Made by a program: the position numbers and the translations under genes. DNA of 64,000 nt from NCBI RefSeq assembly GCF_901709675.1, contig NC_051091.1, forward strand, positions 8,652,967 to 8,716,966, read 5' to 3'. Below, piece by piece: positions 23,801 through 38,800 of this stretch; position 1 is the stretch's first letter; every line of letters starts with the position of its first letter. The stretch comes from Syngnathus acus (lineage: Eukaryota > Chordata > Actinopteri > Syngnathiformes > Syngnathidae). The notes under the pieces were generated by a model. The model was not told the origin of the DNA. It did not search any database and saw only the letters and a list, made by a program, of their open reading frames with translations.

Positions 23801-26800
23801 CAGAAAAACAAACATGAAGCGTGCAATGTAATGTAGACCTAAATGGAGATATTTGATTTTTTGCTTCAGGAGCAGGCCTCTCTGTTAGCCGCCAGCATGT
23901 GGTTCCAGTTAAAGGGCTACTAATCAGTTTTCTGGAGTTTCATTAGGTCCAGATTCAGGGAAGAGGCCTGCAGGCTAGAGCAATGAGCTGAAGACAGATG
24001 TGAAGGTAGACGGGGTGGAGCTATAAAAAGGTGGGGGAAGGGGGTGGAAGACAACAGAAAGCATAGACTGGTGCATGCAGGGGGGGGGGGGCTATCATAA
24101 CTGTGTGTGCGTGATCCCTTGTTACGAGCTTGTCGAATCCCCGGGGGAGCAGGTCAAGCCCGGGCACCCGCGGCTATTTACGAAGCTACAAACACTCGAA
24201 TGCGTCATACGAGAGTTCACAAACACACTTTACAGTAGCTTGTCTTTTATTTGTTCTTTTTCAGCCTAGCACAACGTGAGCCTTACCGTAGAGGTTGATG
24301 TATCTGACACAGCTCTCAACCACAAGAGGAATGGCTTGACCTGAATCCTGAAATAAGAGGAAAAAAAATTGTAGTCCGTTTTTAATTGGAAATAATGAGA
24401 AATAAGAAAAGCAGTTGGATGCTTCATTCAAGCCAGCTGAAGCAGCAGCAAGTAGTCTATCACAATTGGGAAATTTGATTTGCGATTCTCAGTGGCCACA
24501 ACATTAGACACTTCTGCATAAACATACATATGACCTATGAGAGTTGTCACAGTCTTAAAATATTCTCTACTGAAGTGCTCTGACTTTTTATATTTATTTA
24601 TTTGAGAATATTAAAAATATTTAAAAAACATATACAAGTAAGGTGTATTTTTTGTTAATTAATTAATTTAGCTTTTTCTTTGAAGTCATCCTCCCATTTC
24701 ATTTTTTCTTTTTTTTCACAATCACAAACATGATTTAATTAACACATCTTTGAGTAGACTGAACATGCTCTCTCCACTGTTCCAATAAAGATTTGGAGCC
24801 CATTAGAGGTGCACCTAATGAAATGGCCAGTGAGTACATATTCTCAGAGAGGTACCTGGATGCGAGCACGGGCATTCCTTCTCCCTCTGACAAAAGCAGC
24901 ATAGCACAGTTGGGTATAGCAGAAAAAGGAGGGCAAAAAAAGCAAACCGTTAGATAAGCAATCATGAGGAATGAGATCCTCGTGAGGTTAAAGAAGGTAA
25001 AGCGTAAGGACTGAACAACAGGGGGAAGCCACACGTGTGCAGTGAGGGACAAAGCAAGATGTCTCCTTCCACCCAAAGAAGTGACCGCATTTGTGAGGCA
25101 GAGACAGTAAATTGCGTGTGAATAAAGAGACGGCTGACGGCCGTTCCGCCTGCGCTGGCAGCGCCGCAGAAGGGAGGAAGAGGATTAGAGGTTAATCAAA
25201 GGTTACGTCATGACGAAGGGCCGCGGCAAGGCGGAGGAACAAAAGGCTCAAATGAGGAAGAGCAAGAAGATGAGAGGCTGGGGCTGGCCCCATCCCTCGG
25301 AGCACAAGAGGGTACCTTGACGAAGCTCTCCAAATTGCCATTAAACAGCTTATGGTTATAGACCGAGCGTGGTCTAAGCTTCCGCATTTTCTGGGGTTTA
25401 GGGGGGAGGGTGGGGGGCCTGGGAAACGAAGGACAAAAGGATCATCATCGCTATAATATTTAGAAACCTCAAGCTAAGACGGAAAATTTACAATTGGGGA
25501 CAAAGAGGTATTTAGACAAAAGTTTTTTTTTTTTAATCGGCTGTTACGAAACAAATCTTATTGATTCTATTATGTATATGAGATAAAGTCCACTGATTGG
25601 ATAACGTATTAGGTACACCTGCACAATATAATGTGTCTTAAAAAAGATGGCGCTCAGTTTTGATTGACACAGTCATAAGGTTACTAATTTAGCAGAGTTT
25701 AATTATATATTTCAACTCAAGCTGAGTCAAAGAATTTTATTTTGAAGGCATCCTGTCAGCAAGGTCAAAGAATCTTTATCATTTGTCAGAATGAAAACAT
25801 CGAAAACCGGTTATAAAAATGAGATAAGCAGCATAAAAACTCATTAAAAAAAGATTATAATAAAATAAAAAATCCAATTTAGTTTTTTTGCTCGTATCTC
25901 TTTGGCAGCAGCTTTGAAAACTCCTAAAGTCTGGGGATTGCTGAAATAAACAGATGCTTTGAAAACTGAACTTACCTTGTGGTTCCGCACTCGGCTCTTT
26001 CCCCTGAGGAAAAGACACACAAGAGGGAAATGTTTTATATTAGTGCTGGAAGTGAATATATTAAAACAGACTGCAGTGTCCACTCTGAGAAGGACAAATG
26101 GCGCCCCAAAAGCGCCATCGGGTGAACAATGCTATTTAGCGATAGACGATAAAGCCTCGGGGGACCTGGAGTATATGGCGAGAGGGAGGGGCGGTGAGAG
26201 GGGGATGCGGGGGTCCACCAGCAGTGACTCTGAACAATGACTGTGCCGCTTCATTGAGCCTTTTGTTGAAGCAAAAGATTTTTTTTATTTATTGCTGTTT
26301 CTTTCTCCCCCAAAACATTGCTGTAGTTCACAATAACACTCAGCATTAACAAACTTGTAAATATTGAGCTCTTATCAAAACAAAATGTTACAAAAGAACC
26401 GAAGTGACCAGGTGGGTTCTCTTAAACTGAGCTGCAAGGGAGTCCATGTGCAATAAAAGCAACAATGGCACCAAAGTACTTCAACATTTTCTTTTCACAC
26501 CAAGCCACAATGGATAATCACAGCGAGAGCTTCGCCACTTCTCCATACATCATTGTGGCATATGGGGCCAAATAAACAGCAAGTTTCCCACACATCATTC
26601 CACTGACTGATTACCATGTTTATCTCTGGTTGACCAACCGCACAATTGTACACTTCAAAGATGAGTCTGCTTCAAACCGAGACTGAGGGCTTATGGTATT
26701 ATCTTCCCAAAGGCTGAATTTTATATTGGCTCTCATTGTAGTGTCCAATAAAAATGTCCACTGAGTGTGCAAATTGTACAATAAAAATATTGTGGACCTT

Positions 26801-29800
26801 TTATGTAGCATTTAGTATCAAATGCATGACATGATGTTTTCATTAGGCGCCGTGTGGCACGCGGTTTCATCTTGTACCGTTTGACATGCTCACACGCAAC
26901 CCCACAGATGCGACAGTTTGGACAAGAAGCGGCGAGCTAATGAGCACAGCGCAGTGCTGATTGATCATCTGAATAATTAAACTCAGGCGGTACCTGGAGA
27001 CGCCATATGCCGCGTTCACGTGCTCTCTGCTGCCCCCGCCCGCCGCAAAGGTAAACAAATCTACCCAAAGATGGATGAGAGCGGCTGTATAATGTGAGGT
27101 TGTTTGCACTGAAGCTCAAAAAGCAGAAAGACTGAATATGTTATCAAGGCAGTCGATGTACCCTCAGCTGTCTGCTGTGCTGGTCTATTAGGAAAGCTCT
27201 TGATGCAGGAGCAGCTGCAGAGATGAAGATGGACTTTGTGATTGATTGGCTGTAAAATGTTCACGGTTGAGGTGATCAGGGTACCCATGGGAGTAGGAGG
27301 GGGGGGAGAATCGCTTTGTCATTTTTTTTCTAATCCCTTTGTGGGCTTAACTAGCAGCAAAAAGGGAATTCCAGTAAGCACTGTAGGGACAGTGAGGAGT
27401 CACGTTTACAAGATCTTACCTTCGCCAAGGGTCTGCTTCAGTAAGTCATGCTTGGCCTGCAGTTTAATGATGAGATTACTGCCATTCAGGTACTCCTTGA
27501 ATTTCTAAAAAAAGAGATTAAGATGATAATGAGCGATTGGCTCCTCTAATCCCGCATCATGGAAATTCTAATCGAACCGCTATACAATTGAAATTTGATG
27601 TCACGGCGAGCATTAAATGGACTCACTGAGAGGTAGAACATTTCAGTCTCCTGTTGGTTGGCTCTTCTCTTTGCTACATTCATCTTGCTCATGTAGGACT
27701 CGGAAGCCAGGGACTTGATGGATTCAGTGGAGCGGCTATGTTGGAAGGCGTCTGACACATCAAAATCTTCCACTGTCAGCATGTCCTGCAGAGTTTGCAT
27801 GGTAGCGTCCAAGGTCTTTCTCACCTGCACCGAAAAAGCAAGCGTGGAAAAGGATGTCAAGTCAAGCAACGCCTACTCAGGCTTTGAGGAGGAAAAAAAA
27901 AGCCTGACAATAATAAGTGACCTTATTTGCAAGGGCGAGCTAAAATATCATTTTCGTTGCGGTGACATGAAAAGCAAGTCACATCTGAATAAAGGAGAAA
28001 AATTCAGGAGTACAAATGCATACATATTTTTGGAGCAAGGCATAGATTGATAAAGCTCATTTGGAGTCATGGCACACCCCATCCATTATTGCACAGAACA
28101 GAAAACACGGTGAGGAAGGAGAGGAACAGCAGTTGGCACAGGAACAGGGCTTATTATCACCTCCATTTGCACCTTTTGCGACTGACGCTTTTTGATGAGA
28201 AAGCCCTCGCTTCATCAACATAACACACACTTGCAAACTGAAAACAACACTGGCACAGTGACAAGGCACTAAATAAATTCTCAGCTCCAGCCAGTGGGGG
28301 GTCAGTGTAGAGTAATTGCAATGAGAACAGATGGTGATGCGGCCCTGCTCTGTGGCTCCAGGGAATGGCAGACAGACCTTTCTCTGTCATGGGGGGGAGG
28401 GGGGGTCGTGAAGAGGGGGCTGTTGGACAGACACAAATCCCCCATAAATCCTTACCTCCTCATTCTCAATCTTCAGTGTAGCCAAGCGAGACTGTAGCTG
28501 GTGGTAGCGCATCAAGAGCTCGGTCTGGACAGGTTGCTGGGCACTCACCTGGCACACCTAAAAAGGAACGTAAATATTCAGACGCAGATGGAAGTTAATG
28601 TCTTAAACTGGGCAGGAAGGTTGGCAGTACAGAGCATAGGTGTCAAACCCAAGGACCGGGGGCCAGATACATCATGTGATGTGGCCCGCGAAGACAAATT
28701 GTGCATCGACGTCACGTGTCAATCTTAAATTGTCTTTATTTCACAAAATAGAGGTATTGCTAGCAATTTTTATTACCATTCATCTTTTTAATATATCGGA
28801 ACAGTTTTTCTCATCTCTTATTTCAAAACTTACTATTCATCAGTTTGTTGTGTAGCCTATACTGTATATCATATATGCCTCCGAAGGAAACCATGATTAA
28901 GATATGGCCTGTGACAAAACTTTTGACACCTCTGGTAGAGCATGCTCGACCATATTTGGCACTGGTTGCTAAGCAACCAAGCAGGATGTAGCCTGGTGCC
29001 CACTGGTTTGCACAGAACAGTATTATCTCACCTCATCACCCATGTGTGGCAGGTACTCAAAGCGCATGGGAGGGCAGAACACCTGGTTATGCATATCCAT
29101 GAGCTTGTGTTTATCGCTTCGAGAATCCAAGTTGTCCACTGCGTTCTCGATGACATCGAGTCCCTCGTGGCGAGACGTCTCCAGGTTGTACTCTGCCGAC
29201 AAGTAGGTCCTAAAGGTCCGTGCCAAGCTAGCGTGGTATCCCAGATCGCAGCACTGTGAAGACATGTCATTGCGGTTCTCGTATATATACTTAGAAATGC
29301 AAATGATGCCGGAAGAGCTTGCAGGGAAAATCCCAAAATGTCATGTTCCATGTTGCGCTTCCAAGACAAGAGTTAGCCTCGTAGGACACCAGGGATAATT
29401 ACAGAGTTTTATCACACTCAGCGGTATGAAGTAACCCAATTAAGTAAAGGAATGTTTGGAGGGAGCAAGAGAGGGAGCTGGAGGCGACTGACAGTTGTAT
29501 GAATCACGACTCAAACGCTCTTTAACGCTCGTTAGCACGAGGAAACTACCGCTTTACTTTGATGCGGCCTCAATAAGTCACCATATCCTTCTCAGTACGA
29601 GGAATGTTTTCACGGTAAGCTAAATATTCAGTCCAAATCTCTTGCTAGGCACAGTAATATTTGTTCATAAAATTCCTCATAAAGCTTTAAAGAGTTTGAT
29701 TAAGAGTGTCAAAGGGAAGGGCAAGAAAATCCATCCATCGAGTTCATTGCCCAGTCAAATCCACTTCAACTTTCATCTGAACCACGTAAACAAACATTGT

Positions 29801-32800
29801 TGCATACTTACGTCTATCATGTCGGCGACATCGTGGATGTAATATTTGGCCACCACTGCGTTTGTTGCTGCCAGGTTCAACAAATAGTCATTGCGGGCTT
29901 TGGTGCACTTCAGCTTATTCTCAGAGTATTTGGCTTGCCTCTAGAGAGGAGAGAACAGATGAAGAGAAAAACACATCAGTGGGTAAATCAAGCAGATGTG
30001 TGTGTTTGTGTGTGTGTGTGTGTGTACTGAGGCACCCTCCGAGAGGCAGAAGAGGTAGCGGGGTGTTTGGAAACACTCCAGGGAAGCTGCATCTACATTA
30101 GTCATGTGTTAAGCGGCGCAGGCAAGTCATGAATGTGTTTCTCAGTACTCAGGAGACACCAAAATGCTGACAACAACAAAAAAAGCTGTGACTTGAACAG
30201 CTGGTGTACTCAGAGGGGCTAACGCATCTAATGAGGGCCAATATAAGACGCGGCGCACAATTTATATCTAGCAACCAATTATAAAGAGCAAACCGCCATT
30301 TGCGACGCAGCCACAAGCACGATATTAATGGTACTGTCCGGCCCTCCTGTGCCGAGTTTGCATGTTCCTCCCATGCTTGCATGGGTTTTCTCCAGGTAAT
30401 TTAGTTTCCTAAAGAAATGCCGATTAGGCAGATGGAAGACTGTAAATTGTGAGTGTGGGTGCTTGTTTGTCTATATGTGCCTAAGACTCCAAGGATGGTT
30501 ATGCATGGAACTGGCCCAATGCTTTTTTTGTACTGAATTAATAGAGCAGCTTCCTTTTTGACCGTGCGTGAAATGTTAAAGCCTCCCGGATGCAAATTTC
30601 AGGGGCGTCGTCGTTAGGTTGGTAGGCTACAAAGTGTGAGGCAGAGACAACATCAATAGCTTCCAAACGGGGGATGAGAGAGCTGGAACGCTCGTTGCTG
30701 CACTGCGTTATAAAAAGTGCACAATTCCCAAGCTAGCGCCATCCCGTGTAAATCAGAAACACTGTCATCTTTTCAGCCTTTTGATTTCCTGAACCTGATA
30801 TATGAAAGGAATTTCATTTGCATGAGGAAATTCCAGAGGAAGCTCCTGAGTGAAAACTGTTGGAAGTAATCGTACTCTGCAGCAATAGAATGCGAGCTGA
30901 GCTTGCCTTTTAGCCTGCAGTCTCCTCAGAGAGTTTTGGACTGCACCAGCTCGCTGTCTCATAGTTTTTATATATGAATATACAATTATATTCTATGTAA
31001 TAAAAATAAAATTATATTCTATATATAATAAAATAAAGTTTTGTTTTTTTAAATAATTTTATGAATACACAATTATATTCTATGTAATAAAAAATAACAT
31101 TATATTCTAGATAATAAAATAAAGTTTTGTTTTTTAAATAATTTTTTACATTTTATTTGATCTTTTTTTAATTGATTTTGTTGTTTTTGTTAACTATAAT
31201 AACCTTGGTCTCGAGTGAAGATCCCTGGTAAATACCCACCTTCTCTTTCATTTTCTCGATCTTCCTACTAGAGCTGCGTCGGGACTGGCGGTCTTCGTGG
31301 CGCAGGAGGTTTACGTTGAGATCTCCTGACTTGCTGAACTGCTTCTCCTCCTGTTTTTCTGCCTCCTTCAGCTTGCTCTCCGCGCTGATGCTCTCCGTGT
31401 GGTACATGTGGTACGTCTTCATCACCTGTGGAGGATACGTCCAAGTTCAACAATGGCCGCCATCGTCATCTCATTGACAGACTCAATTACCGAGCTTTGG
31501 AGATGCTCCGAGGTAAATGTAGAGGCCATTTTTACTTAGTGTGCTTTTATATTTGAATGAAGAAGTCTGTTTTCAATGTTAGAATAGTTTGACTTGAAAA
31601 TGGAACATCGCCCTTTTCCATTAGAATGAAAAGGCACTTAAAAACGAGCCCAGTCAGACTAATCGATGATTTACAGAAGAAAAGGAGCCTCTGAGAGATG
31701 TCCTCTTCCAAATTCTTCAGCTCTTTCCAAAGAGCGCTTTGCTCTTTCACGGTGGCCTGCAGGATCATTTAGCTCAAAAGATATGACACATGTCCCCCAC
31801 ACATGGAATATCTCAACAGATTACAGGAAGGCATATATATCCAAGCCATCCTCACATCCACCCCCTCAATTTGCTTTAAAATCTATTTTTTTTCTTCTTC
31901 CCTCTCCAACAAAACAACTAGCAAGGTGACAAGAGAGGCGTGTGGTGGCAGAAGGCCTGAAAAAAAAAAAAAGCCTTCTTGTTAAATGTAACCATATGCT
32001 TCTGCCTCCATCTTGTAAAGTGTCACCCAGATGCGAGTGGTGTTTTTAAATGTCTTAAAAGTATTTTTTTAAAACACCCCAGGATGTTGGACAGTCTACA
32101 TAAACAGTGATTTATTTGTTTCCTCCAAGTTTCCTGTAATCCACTAAATCATGTACGCTTAGCCACTACAAGTCCTTTCATCTCCTAAAAGAACTGCCTT
32201 TGGGTCAAAGCCTGTGATAGAAATTATTTCCGATGTTTAGTTTTATTTCGTCCCATTGTCATGTGCGTTTACACAAAAGAAGGGGGGGGAACAACAGCAA
32301 CAACAGAGGGACAAACAGCTAGAAGGTAAATATTTGAGAAGAAAATGTATACAAGAAAAAAAATATCATTTTCAGAAAGACACAATGACGTGCAAATCTA
32401 TTAAAATGAATATAGAGGCTGGCTTAATTTGCATAATATTTTCAAATTAAAACTATATGGATGTGAGTAATTGAAAAAAAAGTCAACATAGGCATGAATG
32501 ACAGATTGAGGCAACGATTGGGAACAGCACAACTTTCCATCTGAGACTTTCAAAATCACTATTGCTATTCATAAGGAGCAGCCAACAGACAGCAGGTGGT
32601 CCATCACAAAGATAAGAGCAGATTTATTGATCTCGCTGGGGATATTAGGTCTGTCTGCGTAACCGGAAATTAGCACCGGTTGAAGATTCTTCTGAGTCAT
32701 ATTGCTGAAAACATCAACAGGAGATTTTCCAGCCTTTGCACTTTCCTTATTTCAAGGCTTGGCAAACTGAGAATGTTTTTAGCTCACGGCCTTCTATGTC

Positions 32801-35800
32801 TGGATCAAGAGACGGGGATTTCACTCTTTTGTTGGCTGCCAATGAAAACCATTGGAAGGAAAAAAAAATACCATGTGTTACCAAGTGACTACAATTTTGA
32901 TTGGGCTATTTGTGAGGAAAAGAAAATACTAACAATGTTGCAGTCAGGGAAATAAAATGATTCTTATTCAAATGATTTCCCCGGGTCAGTGTCATGAAAT
33001 GAAAACAAAGCAGCAGGAAGGATTGAAATAAAAGTGCATTGTCAAGAAAAAAAAAAAGATGCACTTTGGGTAATTCATTTTTTTCTCCCTGCAAGCTCCC
33101 AATACAGCTGCATTTTGTAGATAAAAACAAAATGACTGCTATGTGACAAAATGACACCTTTGGGTATGAATCCACACAGACAAACTGTGAACCCAAAAGC
33201 AAAAAATTACAGAGGCAAGAAAATATTGAACCACTTCATCACTTTTGTTTTTTTTTACATCATCATCAATTTTAATTACTATTGGAAAAAACAATTAAAA
33301 GTTGATAAAACTAGGAAGGAAAAGAATGAAAGAACCCATGAAAAGGCTTGATGAAACAAGAGATGATGTAACTTACAGTGTAGAGTTCATTGGTCACCTT
33401 CACCAGCTCCTCGTGCATCTGGATCCCGATATCCTTGCTCTGAAAGGCGACAGCGTGACAAAAAAAATTTGCTCGTGTTTAAAAGGTATCTGTGTGTTGT
33501 CACAAGATAGGCATCACTTTCTGCCAGATGATTTCAGTCTATAGATGTTCCTAATATTGTGGTTGGTAAATATACTCCAGAGAAAAAAAAAATCTGTGAA
33601 TCTAGTCCAATGTTTAAAAATAAAAAAGGGTGCATGGAGGGGTGGCGGTGAATTAATATGATTTGATTGTTTTTGCATTCAAACAACTGTCAAACTCGAT
33701 GTGATAAATCCTTGAATTCCCGCAAGGGCTCAGGCAGCTGGTAAATAGCATCAGTGCGCATCATTGGCTCTGAAGTGAGACCGACTGCAGCATGTACTGC
33801 AGACAGTGGCGGTTCTGACGTGGGGGGGGGGTGATGAACAAATATGATGCAACACTCTGTAAGAATTGGAACACTTAGCCCTATATGTCATAGAAAAGAA
33901 ATGCATCCATATTGCGTAATCATTCTTTGAATGTACAGGATGTGAAAAATAACAGACTTAGTAAGTGGAGTTGTTTTTCAAATGAAGGCTTTCCATTGGT
34001 CCGTGTTGGCACACACACAAACATGCACACGTTTTGATGTTTGGGTAAGACCTCAATCATCTCAGCTATGTGCTGACTAGATGCTGCTAACACTGAATGG
34101 GAGGCGACAAAATATTTGTCCAGGGGTGTCTGGCCCTCAGCATATTTCTACTTCTACAGTCCTACAGGGCTCCAAACCAGAACTTGTAACACAAGACACA
34201 CCAGCACAATATATTGAGATTCAATAATATTTACCTCGTAAATCCTTATGTACGGTTTTTGTGAAGTAAAGAAATAAATGATTGACTGACCTTCTTGAAG
34301 AGGCGAATGACGTCTTCACTGATCTGGGCCAAGCGCTGAATGACGTTGTTGGTGTAGATGTCACTGAGGGTGGCGTGGTCACGACTCTCGCGCCTGGTCT
34401 GGTTCAGCACCAGGTACCAGCAGTTGACAGAGGACAGCAGGTGCTGGTCTTTCCTGGGGTGAGGACATTTGTGTTTTAAATTTGTAGGTCATATTTATTA
34501 TGTCGAATTACGCAGGAGAGTTTAAACATTGAATCTCTTTTTTTCCTCTTCATTCATTCCATGGCTGCCTCATTGCCTACAGTAAGATCACTCCATCCAA
34601 ATCATTCTACATGATAGACTCCAAACTACATTGCACTCTCAGCTGGTTAAATGTATAATGATGCATGGGCCTGATTTGCCACATAATGACTTGGCGGCAA
34701 GGGCGCTTTCAAATCCAAAGAGCATTGCATAGACGTATACACACATTGGACGATATGCTTTTAAAGCCATTTTTATCTGTGAATTCATCAAACAAGCCAC
34801 CCCAAAGAAGAAGAAACAGAGAAGGAAATGAGAGCAAAGCAGGACCAGAGTGCGGTGTTTTGGTGGGGGGTTAGTGGGGGGATTACGCTCTGCAGTCTCA
34901 GCAACATCAAAGAAGACCCTCTGGAGATGATGCTAATGCTAATCGCCTTTTATGAGGCTGATACTGAGCTACAAGTACTGGGAATCGTTAAGTAACTCAC
35001 ATTCTGATATTTAGCAAAATAATGTCAACTTTTGTCCGAGTTTCTTCTTCTACACTTCAGTCACTTGAAGAGCGCCACCTTGAGGATCCATACAATAATG
35101 GCTCATAAAGGTATCTACAGTAAGTGGCTTTGGAATTCTTGGAGAAAAATAGTGAGGCTATATATTAACATTTAAATAACCATATTGGTATAAAATGTAG
35201 TCCAATGCTTTCAAAAGGAATCGGAAGAAAATCATCGAAAAATACATGATAAATATAAATAAAGTCATTTTAAAGATTTGAGGAATGTAACATTAATTGA
35301 CACATTACTAATTACATCTTTCCTAGCAAAAGCGGATCTAAAGTAGCCCATTTTGTGATTCCCATTTGTGGGATGGCCTATTTCTACATGCTCATCATGA
35401 GTCCTTTTGTAGCGCTCCCTCTTGAGCTGTCTAATTGCCTCAGTGGGCTGCAGATGGGTCTTCTGTGCTGTTTGGAGACCAAGCACCTCTAAATTCTTAT
35501 AATCCCTAAAAAGTGGTCAGATTGTTGATCACATGGTTCTTTTTTTTCTTTAAATCTCACTTACACAAAATTGACAGCAACAAGAGGGCACAAGATGTTG
35601 TCTCCCGTGCCACTGCCCTCGTTTCACAGTAGCAGGAGGCCGCTAATTAGGCTTGTGCCTGACCCACATCTCTGGAAATATTTCAACCTCTTAATAGATG
35701 TTTTTAGGTCTATCAGACATCAAAGATTATCTTTTGACAATTCTTGTTCCAACTGGGCCTGTAACAAGGAAGTAGATGTTCTGTAGAGCGCAGCGGGTGG

Positions 35801-38800
35801 GGTCGATATCAAATGGCATCACGTCATGAGTATTTATACAGATATCATTAACATGGAGAAGCTTCTGTGCTTTTGTCAATTTCTCCTCTCTGACACGCTC
35901 TGTAAGAAAAAAAAATGGAATACCGAGGTTTAATTGGGGAGAGTAATTTGATTGGATGATAAACCAGCTACTGCAAGATGCCACCGTTGCGTACAACGAG
36001 CACGCTTCATGCTTGGATGGCATCGTCTTAATCACTCTGATGTGTCCCGGCCAGGAATCCCAGAAGGAAGCGTGTATCTATCAAAGCAAAGACTGTTTGC
36101 TGAATGCTCCTAATCCTCGACACACTGTCTGCCTGCCTGCTGCTTATCGACCAAAGAGCCCAGACAACAAGAGCCAAACTGTTTCAAAAGGAAAAAAAGA
36201 AATAAATTGTACACGGGCACCATGCTGCACATTTTCCTTTTATCGGGTTTTTGCACATCATGCAGCAGTTTTGCTTGATGAGGAAGACTGCCAATGTTTG
36301 CTAATGCGCAGCTACATGCCGGCAATGGGCGGAGCTTTGGCAAAAAATTGCAAAAGTTGCAGTGTGAAGCAGCTCATCTATTGACTTCCACCAGCTGCAC
36401 TTTGCATTGGGAAAACGGCGGCCTATTGACTGCTGCCTGTAAACCAGACGTCATGGATTAGTTTAACATCTGACCGTCAAAGCGCCACAAAGGAAGCATA
36501 AATTGAGAACATTACAAAACCAAGTGGGACTAAAGCCATAGAAGTTAGTTGCCATAGCGACCATTTAGAGGGACAGTAACAGCCCTGATGCTTTCTGTAG
36601 ATGGGCAGAGCCTTCCAAAAATTCCCAATTTGCATGTTTGTCATTCAGCAGGAAAAAGAAATGTTCATAACATTTTGAAATGTCTATAAATTTTGCACTC
36701 ACCTGCAGCTCGTTAAATTATAATAAATAAAAAAAAGCAGAGCGAGATGTGGAAACATTTTGCTTGTCAGCAGCAAGCCTGGAGAGAATTCAAACTGCTC
36801 AATGTGGCCTAACAGCTTAGCAAATGTCACACATTTAACAACCTACATTTAAATAATAGCCGGACAAATGTTCATTATTTTGTGACAAGCACGCTTATGC
36901 CCCACTGGTTGCATAAAGCAATTAAAGATGAATTCTCATGCATTGCTACATTTTCCCTGAGACATCAGCTGGGGAAGAAGATTGAAATCATCCTCAACAA
37001 ATCATTTGGACACACACTCAAAAAGCGCAACACACACACTCACACACTTAAACAGTGCAATTTTGCATAGCCCTGTCTTATCTCTTCCATCCAAATGGAC
37101 ACTTATGACACTCAGCAGTGATTGTAGTTTAATGAGCCACATCATCGACTCCTCAAAGGTCATAGTTAAAGTCAAAACATGAACCCTTCAGAGATTTTTT
37201 TTTCTCAATGTGCCAAATGAGATTTACTAGAGGAGCACAATAGTGTTTGTTGGGTCAGTGTGTTGTAGTTGCAGTAGCTGTAAATCACCAACATTCTGGA
37301 CTGGAAAGGTGCCAGCTCGACTCATACTAAAGTCTGTTCTAGTCTCAAAATAATAACAGTGCACAATATAGACGGTATAGATATGATCCACAAATGATTG
37401 CTTTATTATGACTTATAAAGTTTGTTCATCTTTCGATACCAGCGACATATAGTGACAAGCACAACAATTAAACACTCTTCCACTAGATGGCAGAAGGCGT
37501 ATCCATCTTGCATCCATCCATCTTGCATACCATAGAAAAATATTTTTTGCATTCAACTGAACAGGGCCAGAATTGACTATTAACCCCACAAAACCACAAT
37601 TAACTATCACATTATTAGTTCAACACAACAATCTAGTATTCCGTTAGCTGGCTTTGCGCCAACAAAGTGTTTTTCTTCCAGTTCACCATCAACCTAATTA
37701 CACCAAAATGAGAGGAAAGAAGCATAAAGGGCGTGTCACATCTGATTAAGTGGATTTGTGATTGCCCTCCTGCCTGATCCAGGAGTGCACACAGCAATTT
37801 ATTGTCTTTTTTTTTTTTTTGTGGCGTTCTGTGCTCAAGTCTTAATTATAACCACCATTTAATTGCTATTAGCTGCAAGTGCGGTGACAGCACAATGCCT
37901 TGAAATGCGCGTGGAGGTGCTGCGAGGCCAACACACATGAGGAAATCTGACAAAAACAGTCAATTTTTCTTCTCCTTCTGCTTAAAACATTTCATGGAAT
38001 CACACTTTGTTGAAGGGCTTGTTAGGGTGAGCTCCAATCCCAGTGGCATTGCAATAGATGAAAGGCATAATAATGGACGCGTAGGCCACAAATGTGGCAA
38101 TGATCAGCTCTCGGCATCTTATGAAGATCAAAGTCATTATTTCGCATTTGATCAGATGGCTCCAATGTTATTCCTCACGCTGCTCTGAAACAGCCATGAT
38201 GTTCTCTGCTCTCAATACTTTTTTCCGTTAAGCGACGATATTTGCGTGCAATTTCTGTGCGAATTGCAATTTCTGGTTATTTTGCACAATTTATTTATTT
38301 TTGCTGTTATTCTGTGGCACAGCGCAAAGGTTAAGCCAGTCAGTTTGCACCGGCAGCGTTGTGTCAACTGAGAGGAGATTCTCAAGATGCCAGAATGTAA
38401 CCTGCCGCAACAGCTGGTTTCATTTATCCAGTCAAATGCTCGCCCCAGTTCATGCGTGCAAATTCTACGCCAACTTCACAAATAAGGACTGCCAAGAATG
38501 CCCAAATAACATATTCAAGAAGAATCTAACAATATTCCCCTTGTGCTTTAGAACACATTAGTCATCCACAGTTTGAATGCACATGTCAAAAAGTAAGTTT
38601 TTTTTCCCACATATCACAAAGAGTGAAAAGACAAGCCAAGGTGATGTGCGTGTTATATAAAGTTACCATTTCTATTGAAATCAATCAATGAAGTGTTTTT
38701 TAAAGAAAACCAATTAACATTAGCATCACTGCCTCAGAGGGATTGAATGCATTGAGACCTCATGACTCAGTTTATGTGACTCTACAGAGGAAGATTTATT

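Noticed and set aside
28640-28855. 71-codon open frame in SRGAP3 intron 7
   Set aside because: Lies wholly inside the hAT-like non-coding element.
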